The notes: a model not told the origin generated them from the letters alone. Counted from the stretch's first letter, positions 1-9,135 are shown. The stretch is 64,000 nucleotides of DNA from Paraburkholderia ultramafica (GCF_902859915.1 NZ_CADIKK010000001.1:62001-126000); one strand, 5' to 3'. Made by a program: numbers and translations.

Positions 1-171
1 CGCGGAAGCGTTGACGGCGGCTGGCGGACGGCTCGCCGCGATCGATGCCGATGCCAGCGCCGATGCTGACCCCTGAGCCGATGCAGCCAACGCAGCGGCG
101 CACGACATAGCGCAAAAGGCGGCGGCCAACGCGTGCGTCAGAATCCGCAAAGCACGCGTGCCGGGAGTCAT
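1..171 (-). CDS. N-terminal end of an exported protein (partial, runs off left edge)
   Basis: Reading leftwards from an ATG at 171, 57 codons are open to the window edge. The start of the protein is a short arginine-containing N-region followed by an alanine-rich hydrophobic core and an Ala-Ser-Ala type cleavage site, which looks like a Sec signal peptide or a lipoprotein-like leader (a Ser-Cys-Ala sits inside the core). The rest is Ala/Ser-rich and carries no recognisable domain. The ribosome binding site is weak, so the exact start is uncertain. The product and its function cannot be told from this fragment. Confidence 0.5.
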   Translation of the reverse strand, partial: MTPGTRALRILTHALAAAFCAMSCAAALAASAQGSASALASASIAASRPPAAVNASA

Positions 172-636
172 ACTGGATACGCGCGACACGGAGCACGGGC
201 GCGGCATACACACCTCGTCACGCCGACGAACTACCGGTACGAAAGTCAGGCGGTCCAATACAGGCTGGCCAGGCCGATCTGGGTAGTTCATCGCGTATTA
301 GAGCAAACCTGATTATTATTGACTACTCGCCGGGTCATGCGGCGCTCGGAACGAGGATGTTACTAAGCACATTGCATTCTGTCGATGAAGATGCACACAA
401 TTTATCAATTTCACTGTAATGGCTGGACATTTTCTACAATCCTCGTGGCAGTTTTAAATCAATCTAATACAGGATTTAAAGCCAATATCGCCGATAAAAC
501 CCGATACCAATCCGTCACTCCGTGCAAGCTGAAACCGCGCCGCGGCCGCCCCGCTCGCAGGTTCGCTATTTATCTTATTGGCACGCAAGCGTTCATTGCT
601 GACAATGCGTAAGCGTGCGAGGAGTTAAAAGAAATC
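172..636. other. Intergenic region upstream of nadE
   Basis: About 465 bases between two divergent genes. The stretch from roughly 290 to 510 is clearly more AT-rich than its surroundings, as expected of promoter DNA. A 75-codon open frame at 385-612 has no good ribosome binding site and no family resemblance, so I do not call it. An AGGAG-like site near 620 serves nadE. I see no convincing operator repeat. Confidence 0.5.
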
Positions 637-1497
637 ATGACGCAACACGATCCCATCGCCCGCCAGGCAAGCATCGCGGCGGAAATGCACGTCGCCGCCG
701 AGTTTGACGCCGAGCGGGAAATTGAGCACCGGGTCGCTTTTCTCGCGAACTATCTGCGCAACAGCGGCCTGAAAACTTATGTGCTTGGCATTAGCGGCGG
801 CGTCGATTCGACAACTGCGGGGCGCCTTGCGCAACTCGCCGTCGAACGGTTGCGCGCTGCTCATTACGACGCGCATTTCATCGCAATACGTCTGCCTTAC
901 GGCGAACAAAAAGATGAAGCCGACGCGCAGCAGGCGTTGCGCTTCATTCGCGCGGACGAAAATCTTGCGATCGACATCAAACCGGCCGCCGATGCGATGC
1001 TGGCCGCGCTGGATAACAGCGGCGTGCTATTTAAGGACGAATCGCAACGGGATTTCGTGCACGGCAATATCAAGGCGCGGCAGCGAATGATTGCGCAATA
1101 CGCGGTGGCCAGCGCACGGGCCGGCGTGGTGATCGGCACGGACCACGCGGCCGAGTCGGTGATGGGCTTCTTCACCAAGTTCGGTGATGGCGGCGCCGAC
1201 GTGCTACCGCTCGCCGGGCTGACCAAGCGCCGGGTGCGTGCGGTGGCCAAGGCGCTGGGCGCACCCGAAACGTTGGCGCACAAGGTGCCGACCGCCGACC
1301 TCGAAATGTTGCGCCCGCTGCGCCCCGATGAAGACGCCTATGGCATCCCGTACGACGCTATCGACGACTTCCTGGAAGGCAAGCCCGTGAGCGATGCCGC
1401 GCGCGACATCATCCTGCGTTTCTACGATGTGACGCGTCACAAGCGGGCATTGCCGTACACGCCGTTCGACTGGACGGCGCAGGCAAGCGAAGAGTAG
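637..1497 (+). CDS. nadE: NH3-dependent NAD+ synthetase
   Basis: Catalyses the last step of NAD synthesis, the ATP-dependent amidation of nicotinic acid adenine dinucleotide, in the cytoplasm. The 286-residue length fits the short ammonia-using form without an N-terminal glutaminase domain. The ATP pyrophosphatase P-loop SGGVDS is near residue 54, and the family's later blocks (GTDHAAES, FTKFGDGGADVLPL) are present, as is the C-terminal KR-rich end. The start has an AGGAG-like site upstream. It stands alone on the plus strand with no obvious operon partners. Confidence 0.96.
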   Translation: MTQHDPIARQASIAAEMHVAAEFDAEREIEHRVAFLANYLRNSGLKTYVLGISGGVDSTTAGRLAQLAVERLRAAHYDAHFIAIRLPYGEQKDEADAQQALRFIRADENLAIDIKPAADAMLAALDNSGVLFKDESQRDFVHGNIKARQRMIAQYAVASARAGVVIGTDHAAESVMGFFTKFGDGGADVLPLAGLTKRRVRAVAKALGAPETLAHKVPTADLEMLRPLRPDEDAYGIPYDAIDDFLEGKPVSDAARDIILRFYDVTRHKRALPYTPFDWTAQASEE

Positions 1498-1629
1498 GAC
1501 CGGGGAAGAAGCAGGGAAAGTAACGACGGGAAATGCGGCGAGCGTGCGCGGAGTGAACCCGCTGACCACCGCGCGTTCTTGCCGCGCACCGCATTCGAAA
1601 GAGCTGACTACGGAGCTGACTGCGCGGGG

Positions 1630-1893
1630 TCAGTGGGCGGGCGGTTCGTCGGTGAACAGATCGGCGCTCGCTTCGAGCGTCTGGCCGCCCAACTGCTTGC
1701 CGTGAATCTGCCGCGCGATCACCTCGGCAACATAGGGCACTTTTGCATCCAGTTCGACCGTGGCGTACGCGCTGGGTTTGCCAGCGTCGATCACCTCGAC
1801 GTATTTCGCATAATGCCCAAGTTCGCGCTTGAGGAATTCCCGCACTTCCTGCTCGCTGCACGATTGCGCGATGTTGCTCACGATCAGGTTCAT
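1630..1893 (-). CDS. Small RRM-like RNA-binding protein
   Basis: An 87-residue protein with the beta-alpha-beta-beta-alpha-beta layout of a single RNA recognition motif: an N-terminal MNLIVSNI strand, a helix with SEQEVREFL, a middle strand YATVEL at the RNP1 position, and a final strand before an acidic tail. The RNP1 aromatic pattern is weak, so RNA binding is inferred from the overall plan only. It is preceded on the same strand by a tiny membrane protein gene a few bases upstream, so the two may be co-transcribed. Confidence 0.65.
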   Translation of the reverse strand: MNLIVSNIAQSCSEQEVREFLKRELGHYAKYVEVIDAGKPSAYATVELDAKVPYVAEVIARQIHGKQLGGQTLEASADLFTDEPPAH

Positions 1894-1898
1894 GCTGC

Positions 1899-2057
1899 CT
1901 ACCCTCGCCGCGCGTTGCCGCCTGTGTGTCGATCCGCGGCCCGCACGCGCACCGGGCGCAGCGCGGCGCGTTGTTTCGTCCGAGCGGCGGCGAGTTCGCG
2001 GATCACTGCAACACCGGCGGCGCCCACGGCGACCAATGACAGATAGAAGGCAATCAT
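1899..2057 (-). CDS. Tiny single-pass membrane protein
   Basis: The start chosen at 2057 has an AGAGGAG ribosome binding site six bases upstream; a longer frame starting at 2153 lacks one. The 52-residue product begins with a hydrophobic segment (MIAFYLSLVAVGAAGVAVI), then a positively charged arginine-rich tail, so it would sit in the inner membrane with the tail in the cytoplasm. It ends just before the RRM-like gene. No family is recognised. Confidence 0.55.
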   Translation of the reverse strand: MIAFYLSLVAVGAAGVAVIRELAAARTKQRAALRPVRVRAADRHTGGNARRG

Positions 2058-2442
2058 TCGAATCTCCTCTACGAATTTCGTCCTGAGTTCAGGATAGCCA
2101 CATCCGATAGCAAAAGCGACGCGACACGGTATCGTAAAAGACGGGCTAAACATCCCCGTTAATGCACTGTACCTGAATCAGCAGGATCGGAAACAGCAAA
2201 ACATCTGTTCATTTAGCGCGGTGCAGGCGCGGCCAACGCTTCAGCAGCGATAGGCCGGGGGCGGACGTGTTGTCGCGCTATGTGAAATGCGCCTGGCGAA
2301 CTCGCGCCGGGCTCGTGTAAAGGGCGACGCCATTGCTTGCGCGCCACCCTCCCTGCCCCAATGACCGCGGGCACCTTGCCCGTCAATCCGGCAGCGCCCC
2401 GCACCGCGCCGCTTCACACCGCAAGCGCGGCACTTTGGCCCG
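2058..2442. other. Intergenic region without a recognisable gene
   Basis: 385 bases between the tiny membrane protein and the S10 peptidase. Short open frames here have no ribosome binding sites and no recognisable products. A short AT-rich patch around 2160-2215 could hold the promoter for the minus-strand genes to its left. No clear terminator hairpin or repeat was seen. Confidence 0.4.
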
Positions 2443-4107
2443 CTATGACTTCACCACTCGAGCCTGCAAAGCGCGAATCCGCCCGAGCGCCTGCGTGTTG
2501 GACACCGTTGCGTCGTACATCTGCGCGAGGTCCGCCTTCAGCGCGGTGCGCGAACCGCCGTCGAGATAAATCATGTGCCCTGACGGATAAAAACGCGCCG
2601 ACAGATTCTGCCGGACCTGCTGACTGAGCAGCGGCATCTGCTGCAGATCGAGCACGGTCTGATAGAACGGTGTCACGAAGTCGAAGAAGCCGTTCGCCGA
2701 CAGTACCTTCAGATCGGGATTGAGCGCCATCACAGCGGCAAGATCGCCGGCGGTGTACAGAATGATGTTGCCCTTCGCGTCGAGCCCCTTCTGCGCACCG
2801 GTCGGATCGATGTGGCTGAAATCCCAGTACTTGAAAGCCTGATCGTTCAGGTCGGTGAACGACGAATTCGACGTGTATTTCAACTGCTCGTTCAAATACA
2901 CGTTCCACATCGTCGTATAGACGCCGGTCACCGCCGTCATGGTCGGATCGTTGCCGCCGGAGTTCGGGTCGATCTTGCCGGCAATGCCCGTGTCGATCGC
3001 CGTCACCCGGCCGTCATACTCGCCGAGCGCGAGACCTTGCGGTTTCAGCAGCGTGGTCAGGAAGAGCGAATTGCCACGGCTGTCATACGCCGCGATATCC
3101 AGGCTCCACGCAAGCAAGGTCGTTTTACCTATGCCGGTGTACTCGCCCAGTTTTTCGACGGTCGCCGAATCGGTGGTCGGAAACTTGCGCAGCGCCGCCA
3201 GATAATCGGTGCGCGCGAATTGCGCGACCTCCTCGGCGAACACGCCGAGATCGGTCGGCCGCGGCGCGACGCCGAGCTTCTTGTGATACCAGGCGTCCGC
3301 GGCCGCCGTGGGCAGCGTGCCGACCGGGTTGCCGGATTGCGTGTAGTCGAGAATCGACGACTGCAGCGTGATGCCGTTCAGATCGACGCCGTCTTCGTGC
3401 AAGCGGTACGCCAGCACGCAGCTGCGCGCCGTGCCATAGGATTCGCCGAACAGGTACTTCGGCGAATTCCAGCGATTGTTCCTGGTCAGAAAACGCTTGA
3501 TGAACTGCTTGATCGAGTCGGCGTCCTGGTCGACACCCCAGAAGTCGCGGTTCTTCTTCGGCGCGATCGCCGCCGAGTAGCCGGTGCCGACCGGATTGAT
3601 GAAGACGAGATCGCTCTTGTCCAGCAGGCTGTCCGGGTTGTCCTCCATCGCGTACGGCGCCGGCGGCGTAAAGCTCGGCATCGACGTCTTGATGCGGCGC
3701 GGCGCGAACGAGCCCAGCAGCACGAATACCGAAGACGACCCCGGCCCGCCGTTATAGAAGAACGTTACCGGACGGGTTTCCTCCTTCTGGTTGTCCTGCG
3801 TGAACGCGACGTAGAACATCCGGGCTGCCGGCTGCGAACTGCTCGGGTCGACGATCACCAGATGACCCGCCGTCGCCGTGTAGTTGATCTTGTGGCCGCC
3901 GATCGTGACCGAATGATGCGTGATCGCCGCGGTTTCAGCGATTTCGGTGACGGAATCGTCCGGCCCGTTGCCATACGCGACCGGATCGAAGAACGGCTGA
4001 TCGCCGGCTTTGTGCGCCGCGGCGGGTGCCGCTGTGCCCGCGGTGGCCGAAGTATGTGCATTGTGCGGCGACTGCGGACTAGCGGAAGCTGACTCTGTAT
4101 TCGTCAT
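2443..4107 (-). CDS. Peptidase S10 (serine carboxypeptidase-like) family protein
   Basis: A 554-residue serine peptidase of the S10 alpha/beta-hydrolase family, which removes C-terminal residues, typically at acid pH. The oxyanion-hole block NGGPGSSS lies near residue 120 and the nucleophile elbow GESYGT near 220; the C-terminal region has the DFVTPFYQT and SGHMIYLDG blocks that carry the Asp and His. The N-terminus is low-complexity Ala/Ser/Thr rather than a classic signal peptide, so localisation is unclear. It lies about 100 bases downstream of a sedolisin gene on the same strand and could be transcribed with it. Confidence 0.93.
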   Translation of the reverse strand: MTNTESASASPQSPHNAHTSATAGTAAPAAAHKAGDQPFFDPVAYGNGPDDSVTEIAETAAITHHSVTIGGHKINYTATAGHLVIVDPSSSQPAARMFYVAFTQDNQKEETRPVTFFYNGGPGSSSVFVLLGSFAPRRIKTSMPSFTPPAPYAMEDNPDSLLDKSDLVFINPVGTGYSAAIAPKKNRDFWGVDQDADSIKQFIKRFLTRNNRWNSPKYLFGESYGTARSCVLAYRLHEDGVDLNGITLQSSILDYTQSGNPVGTLPTAAADAWYHKKLGVAPRPTDLGVFAEEVAQFARTDYLAALRKFPTTDSATVEKLGEYTGIGKTTLLAWSLDIAAYDSRGNSLFLTTLLKPQGLALGEYDGRVTAIDTGIAGKIDPNSGGNDPTMTAVTGVYTTMWNVYLNEQLKYTSNSSFTDLNDQAFKYWDFSHIDPTGAQKGLDAKGNIILYTAGDLAAVMALNPDLKVLSANGFFDFVTPFYQTVLDLQQMPLLSQQVRQNLSARFYPSGHMIYLDGGSRTALKADLAQMYDATVSNTQALGRIRALQARVVKS

Positions 4108-4145
4108 GATCGCTCCATGGGTTCGTTCACGTCTTCCAGGTCGTC

Positions 4146-4197
4146 CCCCAAGGGGACTTCCTTCGGGGCGCGCCCCAAGGTGACTTCCTTCGGGGCG
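4146..4197. repeat. Duplicated 25-bp REP-like element
   Basis: Two nearly identical 25-base units, at 4146-4170 and 4173-4197, are separated by two bases and differ at one position. Each has inverted CCCC..GGGG ends (CCCCAAGG and CCTTCGGGG), so each can fold into a hairpin. The pair lies between the S53 and S10 peptidase genes and could attenuate or stabilise a joint transcript. It looks like an intergenic palindromic repeat family of this genus; that is inference. Confidence 0.7.
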
Positions 4198-4208
4198 TGA
4201 GTTGCTGA

Positions 4209-5768
4209 CTATAGTGCGGCCGCCACCTTCTGACCATTGGGACTGCCGAGCCCCGTGCAGGCATCCCAGCCCGCGGCTGCCGCGAAACTGCCGTTGTTGC
4301 CTTGCGTGATGTCGTTGCAGACGCCCGGCGTCTTATAAAGCTTGGGGTTGATGAAACCGGCCGGCTGCCCTTTCGCCGCGTTGATCCGCGCAATTAGCGC
4401 CGCCCACAGCGGCGCGACCGCACTGGTGCCGCCGACCACCGTCTGCGTGCCGTCGATCAGCACGTCGTAGCCGGTGACCGGCGACGCATCGCCCGCCACG
4501 TCCGGCACGCCGCGCCCGCTGAGCGCCGTCTTGCCGCCGTGCGTCGCGGTAGCGGACAAGCCCTGTTGCCACACCGGCACCGGGAAGGCCTGGCTCACGC
4601 CGCCGCCGCTCGCGCCGCCCTGCGCGCCGTCATTCCACACCACCTCGTGCGAGATCGAGGTGCCCGACGCGGTCAGGCTCGTGCCGCCGCACGCCAGCAC
4701 ATAGGGGCTCGACGCCGGAAAGTCGACCTGATCGCCGCCGCCCGCGCCGTCGCTCGAGCCGCTATCTCCCGACGCCGCGCAGACCGTCACGCCGAGCGCC
4801 GCCGCGCTCTGCAACACGCTGTTGAACGCCTGCAGCGACTGGCTGGTCCAGATCGACTCCGGTCCGCCCCAACTGATCGAGATCACCGACGGCTGGTTGG
4901 TCGTGTCGTGGACCGCGCTGCTCACCGCGTCGATGAAGCCGGCGTCGCTGTTCTGCGTGAAATACACGGCGATGGTCGCGCCAGGCACGATCGCGCCGAC
5001 GATTTCGATATCGAGCGTGACTTCGCCGTCCGGCCCGTTCGGGTCGCCGCTCGGCTGATTGCTGCCCTGATCGACGCTGACCGCTTTTACCGTCGGCGAG
5101 GCGACGCCGAGACTCGCGAAATAGGACTTGAGATCGGAGGTGTTATAGCCGCCGCCAAGTTCGATGATGCCGACGCACTGCCCGCCGCCGTCGCCCTGCG
5201 GAAACTGGTAGAGCGACGCGAGTTGCGGCGGCGTGAAAGAGACCTGTTGTGCTCTAGCCGGCACGAAAGGCGGCCGGATGCGAAAGTGCGGCCGCGCCAG
5301 GGGCCGGTTGTCGAGCCCGAGCACCGCTTCCACCACGCCATACAGATCGTCCGGCACGCTGATCGTGCCGGTGCGGCCACGGAACTGGCCGGTCGCGTGA
5401 TGCTGATAATGTTCGAGCTTGACCTCGAACGCGCTCTGGAATTGCGCGATCGTGCCGCACAGCAGCACCGAGCGCGCCGCCGGATCCTCGCGCACCACGC
5501 TCAAGCCGTGCGCGGTGGCGAACGCCTTGACCTTCGCGATGTCGTCCGGCGCGGCGCCGTAGTCTTTTGCGAGCGCCTCGCGCGACAGCGGTTTGACGCC
5601 GGGGTCGCCGGCTTCGATCTGGCTCATCAGCGCATCGAACTGCGCCTGCTGCTGACGGCGCAGTATCACGAAAACCTCGATCCGCTCCGCTGGATCGCAT
5701 TGTCCAACGACCTGCGAACCTTGTTCTACGGTTCGCTCACTTCCCGGCAACGGGTGCTTGTTGACCAT
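4209..5768 (-). CDS. Sedolisin (peptidase S53, pro-kumamolisin type)
   Basis: A 519-residue acid serine-carboxyl peptidase. Residues about 25-180 form the activation prodomain (Pro-kumamolisin), followed by a subtilisin-like catalytic domain. The Glu/Asp pair of the S53 triad is visible in DGEVTLDIEIVG, the catalytic Ser in GGTSAVAPLWAALI, and the C-terminal calcium site in DACTGLGSPNG. I start it at 5768, which has an AGGAG site; a longer frame to 6074 adds an arginine-rich stretch unlike the family. There is no classic signal peptide. The S10 gene downstream suggests a pair of acid-active peptidases acting on peptides at low pH. Confidence 0.93.
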   Translation of the reverse strand: MVNKHPLPGSERTVEQGSQVVGQCDPAERIEVFVILRRQQQAQFDALMSQIEAGDPGVKPLSREALAKDYGAAPDDIAKVKAFATAHGLSVVREDPAARSVLLCGTIAQFQSAFEVKLEHYQHHATGQFRGRTGTISVPDDLYGVVEAVLGLDNRPLARPHFRIRPPFVPARAQQVSFTPPQLASLYQFPQGDGGGQCVGIIELGGGYNTSDLKSYFASLGVASPTVKAVSVDQGSNQPSGDPNGPDGEVTLDIEIVGAIVPGATIAVYFTQNSDAGFIDAVSSAVHDTTNQPSVISISWGGPESIWTSQSLQAFNSVLQSAAALGVTVCAASGDSGSSDGAGGGDQVDFPASSPYVLACGGTSLTASGTSISHEVVWNDGAQGGASGGGVSQAFPVPVWQQGLSATATHGGKTALSGRGVPDVAGDASPVTGYDVLIDGTQTVVGGTSAVAPLWAALIARINAAKGQPAGFINPKLYKTPGVCNDITQGNNGSFAAAAGWDACTGLGSPNGQKVAAAL

Positions 5769-6072
5769 TGTGTCGACTCTCCTGTTAGCGTGACGGCGCG
5801 GGCCACCAGCTGGCCTCGCGCACGGCACGCGCCTGCACAACCTCAGCGCCCGACGGACGGCGGCAGGTTGCTGTTTCAAGGGCTTCGTCAAACTGTCCGA
5901 CCCGAGCATTCGAACACAGTTCCGGCGTGTGCGGCAGTTATCCGGATGGCTAACCCGGTGCTGCATCAATGCGCATCGTGGGCCGCTCGCGCTATGATGC
6001 TGCAGCGGCAATCCAGCCGTTACATCGCCTCGCGCGCCAACGCGCGCACGATCGAAGAAGCAGAGGAACCCC
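5769..6072. other. Divergent intergenic region
   Basis: About 300 bases between the sedolisin gene (minus) and the DUF1993 gene (plus). It must carry both promoters. I found no strong sigma-70 match or operator repeat that I would defend. AGGAG-like sites serve each gene. Confidence 0.4.
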
Positions 6073-6582
6073 ATGTCAATTTCGATGTATCAAGCATCCC
6101 TGCCCGTGCTGATTCGCGGCCTGACGAACCTGCAAGCCATCCTGGGCAAAGCCGAAGCGCACGCTGCCGAGAAGCAGATCGAACCTTCGGTGTTCACGAA
6201 CGCCCGGCTCGCACCTGACATGCTGCCGCTGGTGCGCCAGGTCTATATCGCGAGCGACACCGCGAAGGGTTGCGCCGCGCGTCTGGCCGGTGTCGAAGCG
6301 CCGAAGTACGAAGACGTCGAACAGACCTTCGACGAGCTGCAGGCCCGCCTTCAAAAGACGATTGATTATCTGAAGGAATTCAATGCGGCACAGATCGACG
6401 GCTCGGAAGGGCGCCCCATCACGCTGAAAATGCGCACGGGCCCGATCGAGTTCACCGGGTTGTCGTATCTGCTCGGTTTCGTGCTGCCGAATTTCTATTT
6501 TCACGTCACGACGGCGTACGACATTCTGCGTCACAACGGCGTCGAACTCGGCAAGCTCGATTATCTGGGCGGCATCAAGTAA
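6073..6582 (+). CDS. DUF1993 family protein
   Basis: A 169-residue protein matching DUF1993 from start to end: an N-terminal helix MYQASLPVLIRGLTNL, a central Asp/Glu-rich helix around FDELQARLQKT, and the C-terminal block LPNFYFHVTTAYDILRHNG typical of the family. The fold is expected to be a four-helix DinB-like bundle, and the His and Asp/Asn residues near the C-terminus could bind a metal; the family's role is not established. An AGAGGA site precedes the ATG. It stands as a single gene. Confidence 0.88.
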   Translation: MSISMYQASLPVLIRGLTNLQAILGKAEAHAAEKQIEPSVFTNARLAPDMLPLVRQVYIASDTAKGCAARLAGVEAPKYEDVEQTFDELQARLQKTIDYLKEFNAAQIDGSEGRPITLKMRTGPIEFTGLSYLLGFVLPNFYFHVTTAYDILRHNGVELGKLDYLGGIK

Positions 6583-6665
6583 AGGACTTGCGTGAATTGG
6601 GTCGCGATACGTGCGAGACGCGTGCCTCGTGCGTCGTGCACCGTCCGTCGCGCGATGCCCGGATG

Positions 6666-6986
6666 CTAGATGCGCGGCTGGAACGCGATGACCACCATGC
6701 CGGCCAGCGTCAACGCCACGCCAGCCGCGTCCCACAGCGTGGGCCGCACCTTGTCGACGCACCATAGCCAGGCAAGCGCCACCGCCACATACACACCGCC
6801 GTAAGCCGCATACACGCGGCCTGCGGCGGTGCCGTGCAGCGTCAGCAGCCACGCGAACAGCGCGAGGCTGAGCGCGCCGGGCAGCAGCAGCCAGACGGAG
6901 CCGCCCTCTTTCAGCCAGCGCCACGGCAAATAGCAGCCGACGATCTCAGCAACAGCGGTCACGACATACAGCAGGAAGGTTTTCAT
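6666..6986 (-). CDS. ynfA: UPF0060 membrane protein (YnfA family)
   Basis: A 106-residue inner-membrane protein with four hydrophobic helices. It matches the YnfA family through [16 protein letters not shown] near the start and [19 protein letters not shown] in the third and fourth segments. The family is related to small multidrug resistance transporters, but its substrate is not settled. I start at 6986 (MKTFLLYV), because the 25 extra residues of the longer frame are polar and absent from the family. Confidence 0.92.
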   Translation of the reverse strand: MKTFLLYVVTAVAEIVGCYLPWRWLKEGGSVWLLLPGALSLALFAWLLTLHGTAAGRVYAAYGGVYVAVALAWLWCVDKVRPTLWDAAGVALTLAGMVVIAFQPRI

Positions 6987-7124
6987 CGACGGATAGAAGC
7001 AAGTGGTTGTGTCGCCGCGGACTCGTGCGCAGCTCTCTATCAGCTTTATTAACACAATCACTTGGCTCAGCGGGCATGCCGCGTGCGACAGTCGCCGTAT
7101 TTTGGTCCCTGATGACTATCGGTC

Positions 7125-7298
7125 ATGAGCATCGCGTCACCCTGCATCGAGATCTGCAAGTTCGACGGCAAAACCGGTTTTTGTATCGGCTGCATGCGCA
7201 CGCGCGACGAATGCAAAAGCTGGAAGAAGATGAAAGACAAGCATCGCAGGAAGATTATCGAGGACCGTCCGCGTCGCGAGCATATGCTGAAAAAGTGA
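7125..7298 (+). CDS. DUF1289 family small cysteine-rich protein
   Basis: A 57-residue product starting at the ATG at 7125 and ending at the TGA at 7296. It has the DUF1289 pattern: SPCIEICKFD, then FCIGCMRTRDEC, and a lysine/arginine-rich tail. The four spaced cysteines near the N-terminus suggest a metal-binding knuckle, probably zinc or an Fe-S site. The function is unknown in the family. The gene is short enough to be missed by length-filtered gene calling. It reads away from ynfA and towards the LysE gene. Confidence 0.88.
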   Translation: MSIASPCIEICKFDGKTGFCIGCMRTRDECKSWKKMKDKHRRKIIEDRPRREHMLKK

Positions 7299-7363
7299 GC
7301 GGCTCGGCGAGGCCATCGCGCTTCGTCAAGCCGATGGTTTGAGGATCGCGGAACGCGTCGGCG

Positions 7364-8017
7364 TCAATCCAATGAAAGCCGTAGCGCGAAGCCGATCAGC
7401 GCGGCTGAAAACGTCCAGCGCTGCAAGGTCTGCGCAAGCGGATGAGCACGCATCCAGCCGGCGATCCGCGCGGCGCCGATCGCATACATCACGTCGAAAC
7501 ACGCGCCGATAGCAAGCAGCACCAAACCGAGTTCGACCATCTGCAACGCAACCGGCCCAGCCTCAGGGCGCACGAATTGCGGCAAGAGCACCGAGCAAAA
7601 CAGCAACGCCTTCGGGTTCAGCAAATTTGTCAGCAAGCCTTTGACGAACGCGGCCCGCAACGGACGCACGCCGGGATTCGCGATTCCCGCCGCATTGCCG
7701 CCTTCGTTGCCACCCTCGGGCAGCGCGAACACCGGCGAGCGGAAGATCTGAATCCCCACCCATGCGAGATAAACCGCGCCGCCGTATCGCACGACGTCGT
7801 ACAGCCAGGGCGCACTGCGCAACAACGCCGCCACTCCACACGCCGAGAGCGTCACATGCGTGGCCCGCGCCAGACCCAGCCCCCCGGCGGCCGCGAAGCC
7901 GCTGCGCATGCCGCGTCCGATACTGGTTTGCAGTATCAGCGCCATGTCCGGCCCAGGGACCGCATAGACCACGAAAAGCGCAGCGATATAGACGGCCAGC
8001 AGGTGTGCGGAAATCAT
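7364..8017 (-). CDS. LysE/RhtB family amino-acid exporter
   Basis: A 217-residue inner-membrane exporter with about six hydrophobic segments. The family signature PGPDMALILQTSIGRGMRSG lies near residues 21-40, and the NPKALLF block near 137 is also typical. A GGAGG site sits six bases before the ATG. The divergent AsnC-type regulator immediately upstream is the usual partner of such exporters and probably controls it in response to an amino acid. The exact substrate cannot be read from the sequence. Confidence 0.93.
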   Translation of the reverse strand: MISAHLLAVYIAALFVVYAVPGPDMALILQTSIGRGMRSGFAAAGGLGLARATHVTLSACGVAALLRSAPWLYDVVRYGGAVYLAWVGIQIFRSPVFALPEGGNEGGNAAGIANPGVRPLRAAFVKGLLTNLLNPKALLFCSVLLPQFVRPEAGPVALQMVELGLVLLAIGACFDVMYAIGAARIAGWMRAHPLAQTLQRWTFSAALIGFALRLSLD

Positions 8018-8172
8018 TAGAGCCTCCAGTTCTCAAGGGCTCTATCTTGCTATCGTCGGCGGAGGGTTTGCTGGCGAATTACCGGGGCGTACGTTCCAAT
8101 TTTGGAGGAATACGCTAATATTCACGCTTTCAGGCACGTTTTCCGCTAACCCGCCGCAAGCATTCCCAAGCC

Positions 8173-8640
8173 ATGACGACCGACCTCGATAAAACAGACC
8201 GTGCGATCCTCGCGGCGCTGCAAAATGACGGCCGCATGTCGAATGCGCGGCTGGCCGAAACGGTCGGCCTCAGCGAAACGCCTTGCGCGCGCCGTCTCAA
8301 GCGCCTCGAAAGCGAAGGCTATATCGACCAGTACCGCGCGATGCTCTCGCGCTCCGCGCTCGGCTTCGGGGTGGTCGCGTTCGTCTATGTGCGCTTTGCG
8401 GTGCACGACCGCACGGTGGCGACCCGCTTCGAGCGCGAGGTGCAGGCGATCCCGCGCATTCTCTCGTGCCATAACGTGTCGGGGAGTGCCGATTACATTC
8501 TGCAAGTGGTGGCGCGCGACCTCGACGACTACGGCACTTTCATGCGCGACGAGATGCGCAGCCTGCCGGGCGTGACTTCGGTGGAGTCGGCGTTGTCGTT
8601 GCGGGAAGTGAAGGCCAACGGCGGCTTGCCACTGTCCTGA
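8173..8640 (+). CDS. Lrp/AsnC family transcriptional regulator
   Basis: A 155-residue regulator with an N-terminal winged helix-turn-helix (DLDKTDRAILAALQNDGRMS, followed by LAETVGLSETPCARRLKRLE) and a C-terminal RAM/AsnC ligand-binding domain containing GSADYILQVVARD. Proteins of this type bind amino acids and form octamers. It is divergent from the LysE exporter across 155 bases; a TAATAT at about 8116 may be part of a promoter. Control of the exporter is inferred from this arrangement. Confidence 0.93.
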   Translation: MTTDLDKTDRAILAALQNDGRMSNARLAETVGLSETPCARRLKRLESEGYIDQYRAMLSRSALGFGVVAFVYVRFAVHDRTVATRFEREVQAIPRILSCHNVSGSADYILQVVARDLDDYGTFMRDEMRSLPGVTSVESALSLREVKANGGLPLS

Positions 8641-8715
8641 GCGCGAACGTGGCATAGTCACCCATTTGATACGGCGTGAGCCGACCAGACGAAACCAGAC
8701 GAACACGGAGTTTTC

Positions 8716-8949
8716 ATGGACCACGAAAAGGCGCGAGCCGAAGAATCAGCCGCGATGGAACGCGTACTGACCGCGACCAAACGGGTGCAGACGGCCTTTG
8801 CATCGCTGCAATCGCAATTCCCGCCTGCCGGCAGCGGCAAGCCTTCGCAGTTCGCGTTGCAAACATTCGACGCCGCGTTGCAGGAACTGGAAGACGCGCA
8901 AGCGGCATTCGACGAACTGCTCGGCGATCTGCTCGACGGCAATCGTTGA
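8716..8949 (+). CDS. Small hypothetical helical protein
   Basis: A 77-residue, acidic, Gln/Ala-rich protein predicted to be mostly helical (AFASLQSQFPP turn between two helices; FDAALQELEDAQAAFDELL at the C-terminus looks like a coiled coil). There is no signal peptide or membrane segment. An ACACGGAG site precedes the ATG. Base composition fits its neighbours. I recognise no family; it lies alone between the AsnC and OsmC genes. Confidence 0.6.
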   Translation: MDHEKARAEESAAMERVLTATKRVQTAFASLQSQFPPAGSGKPSQFALQTFDAALQELEDAQAAFDELLGDLLDGNR

Positions 8950-9135
8950 GAGAGAACTGGACGCCCGCATCGCCGCGGGCACGGCATACACGCGACGGCG
9001 CTCGCGTGCTTTCACCGCGGCGCCCTGCGCAACCGCCCACACAAGAATGCTTCGTTTAACGAAGCATCTTGACGTCTGACTGCTCAGGCATGGAGCTATT
9101 CTGACGGACGGTGAACAGCGAGCGCCACACGCTCG

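Noticed and set aside
385..612. 75-codon frame upstream of nadE
   Set aside because: No ribosome binding site, no family resemblance, and located in AT-rich promoter-like DNA.
4539..6218. 559-codon plus-strand frame opposite the sedolisin gene
   Set aside because: Antisense to a well-supported peptidase; Arg/Ala-rich composition typical of shadow frames.
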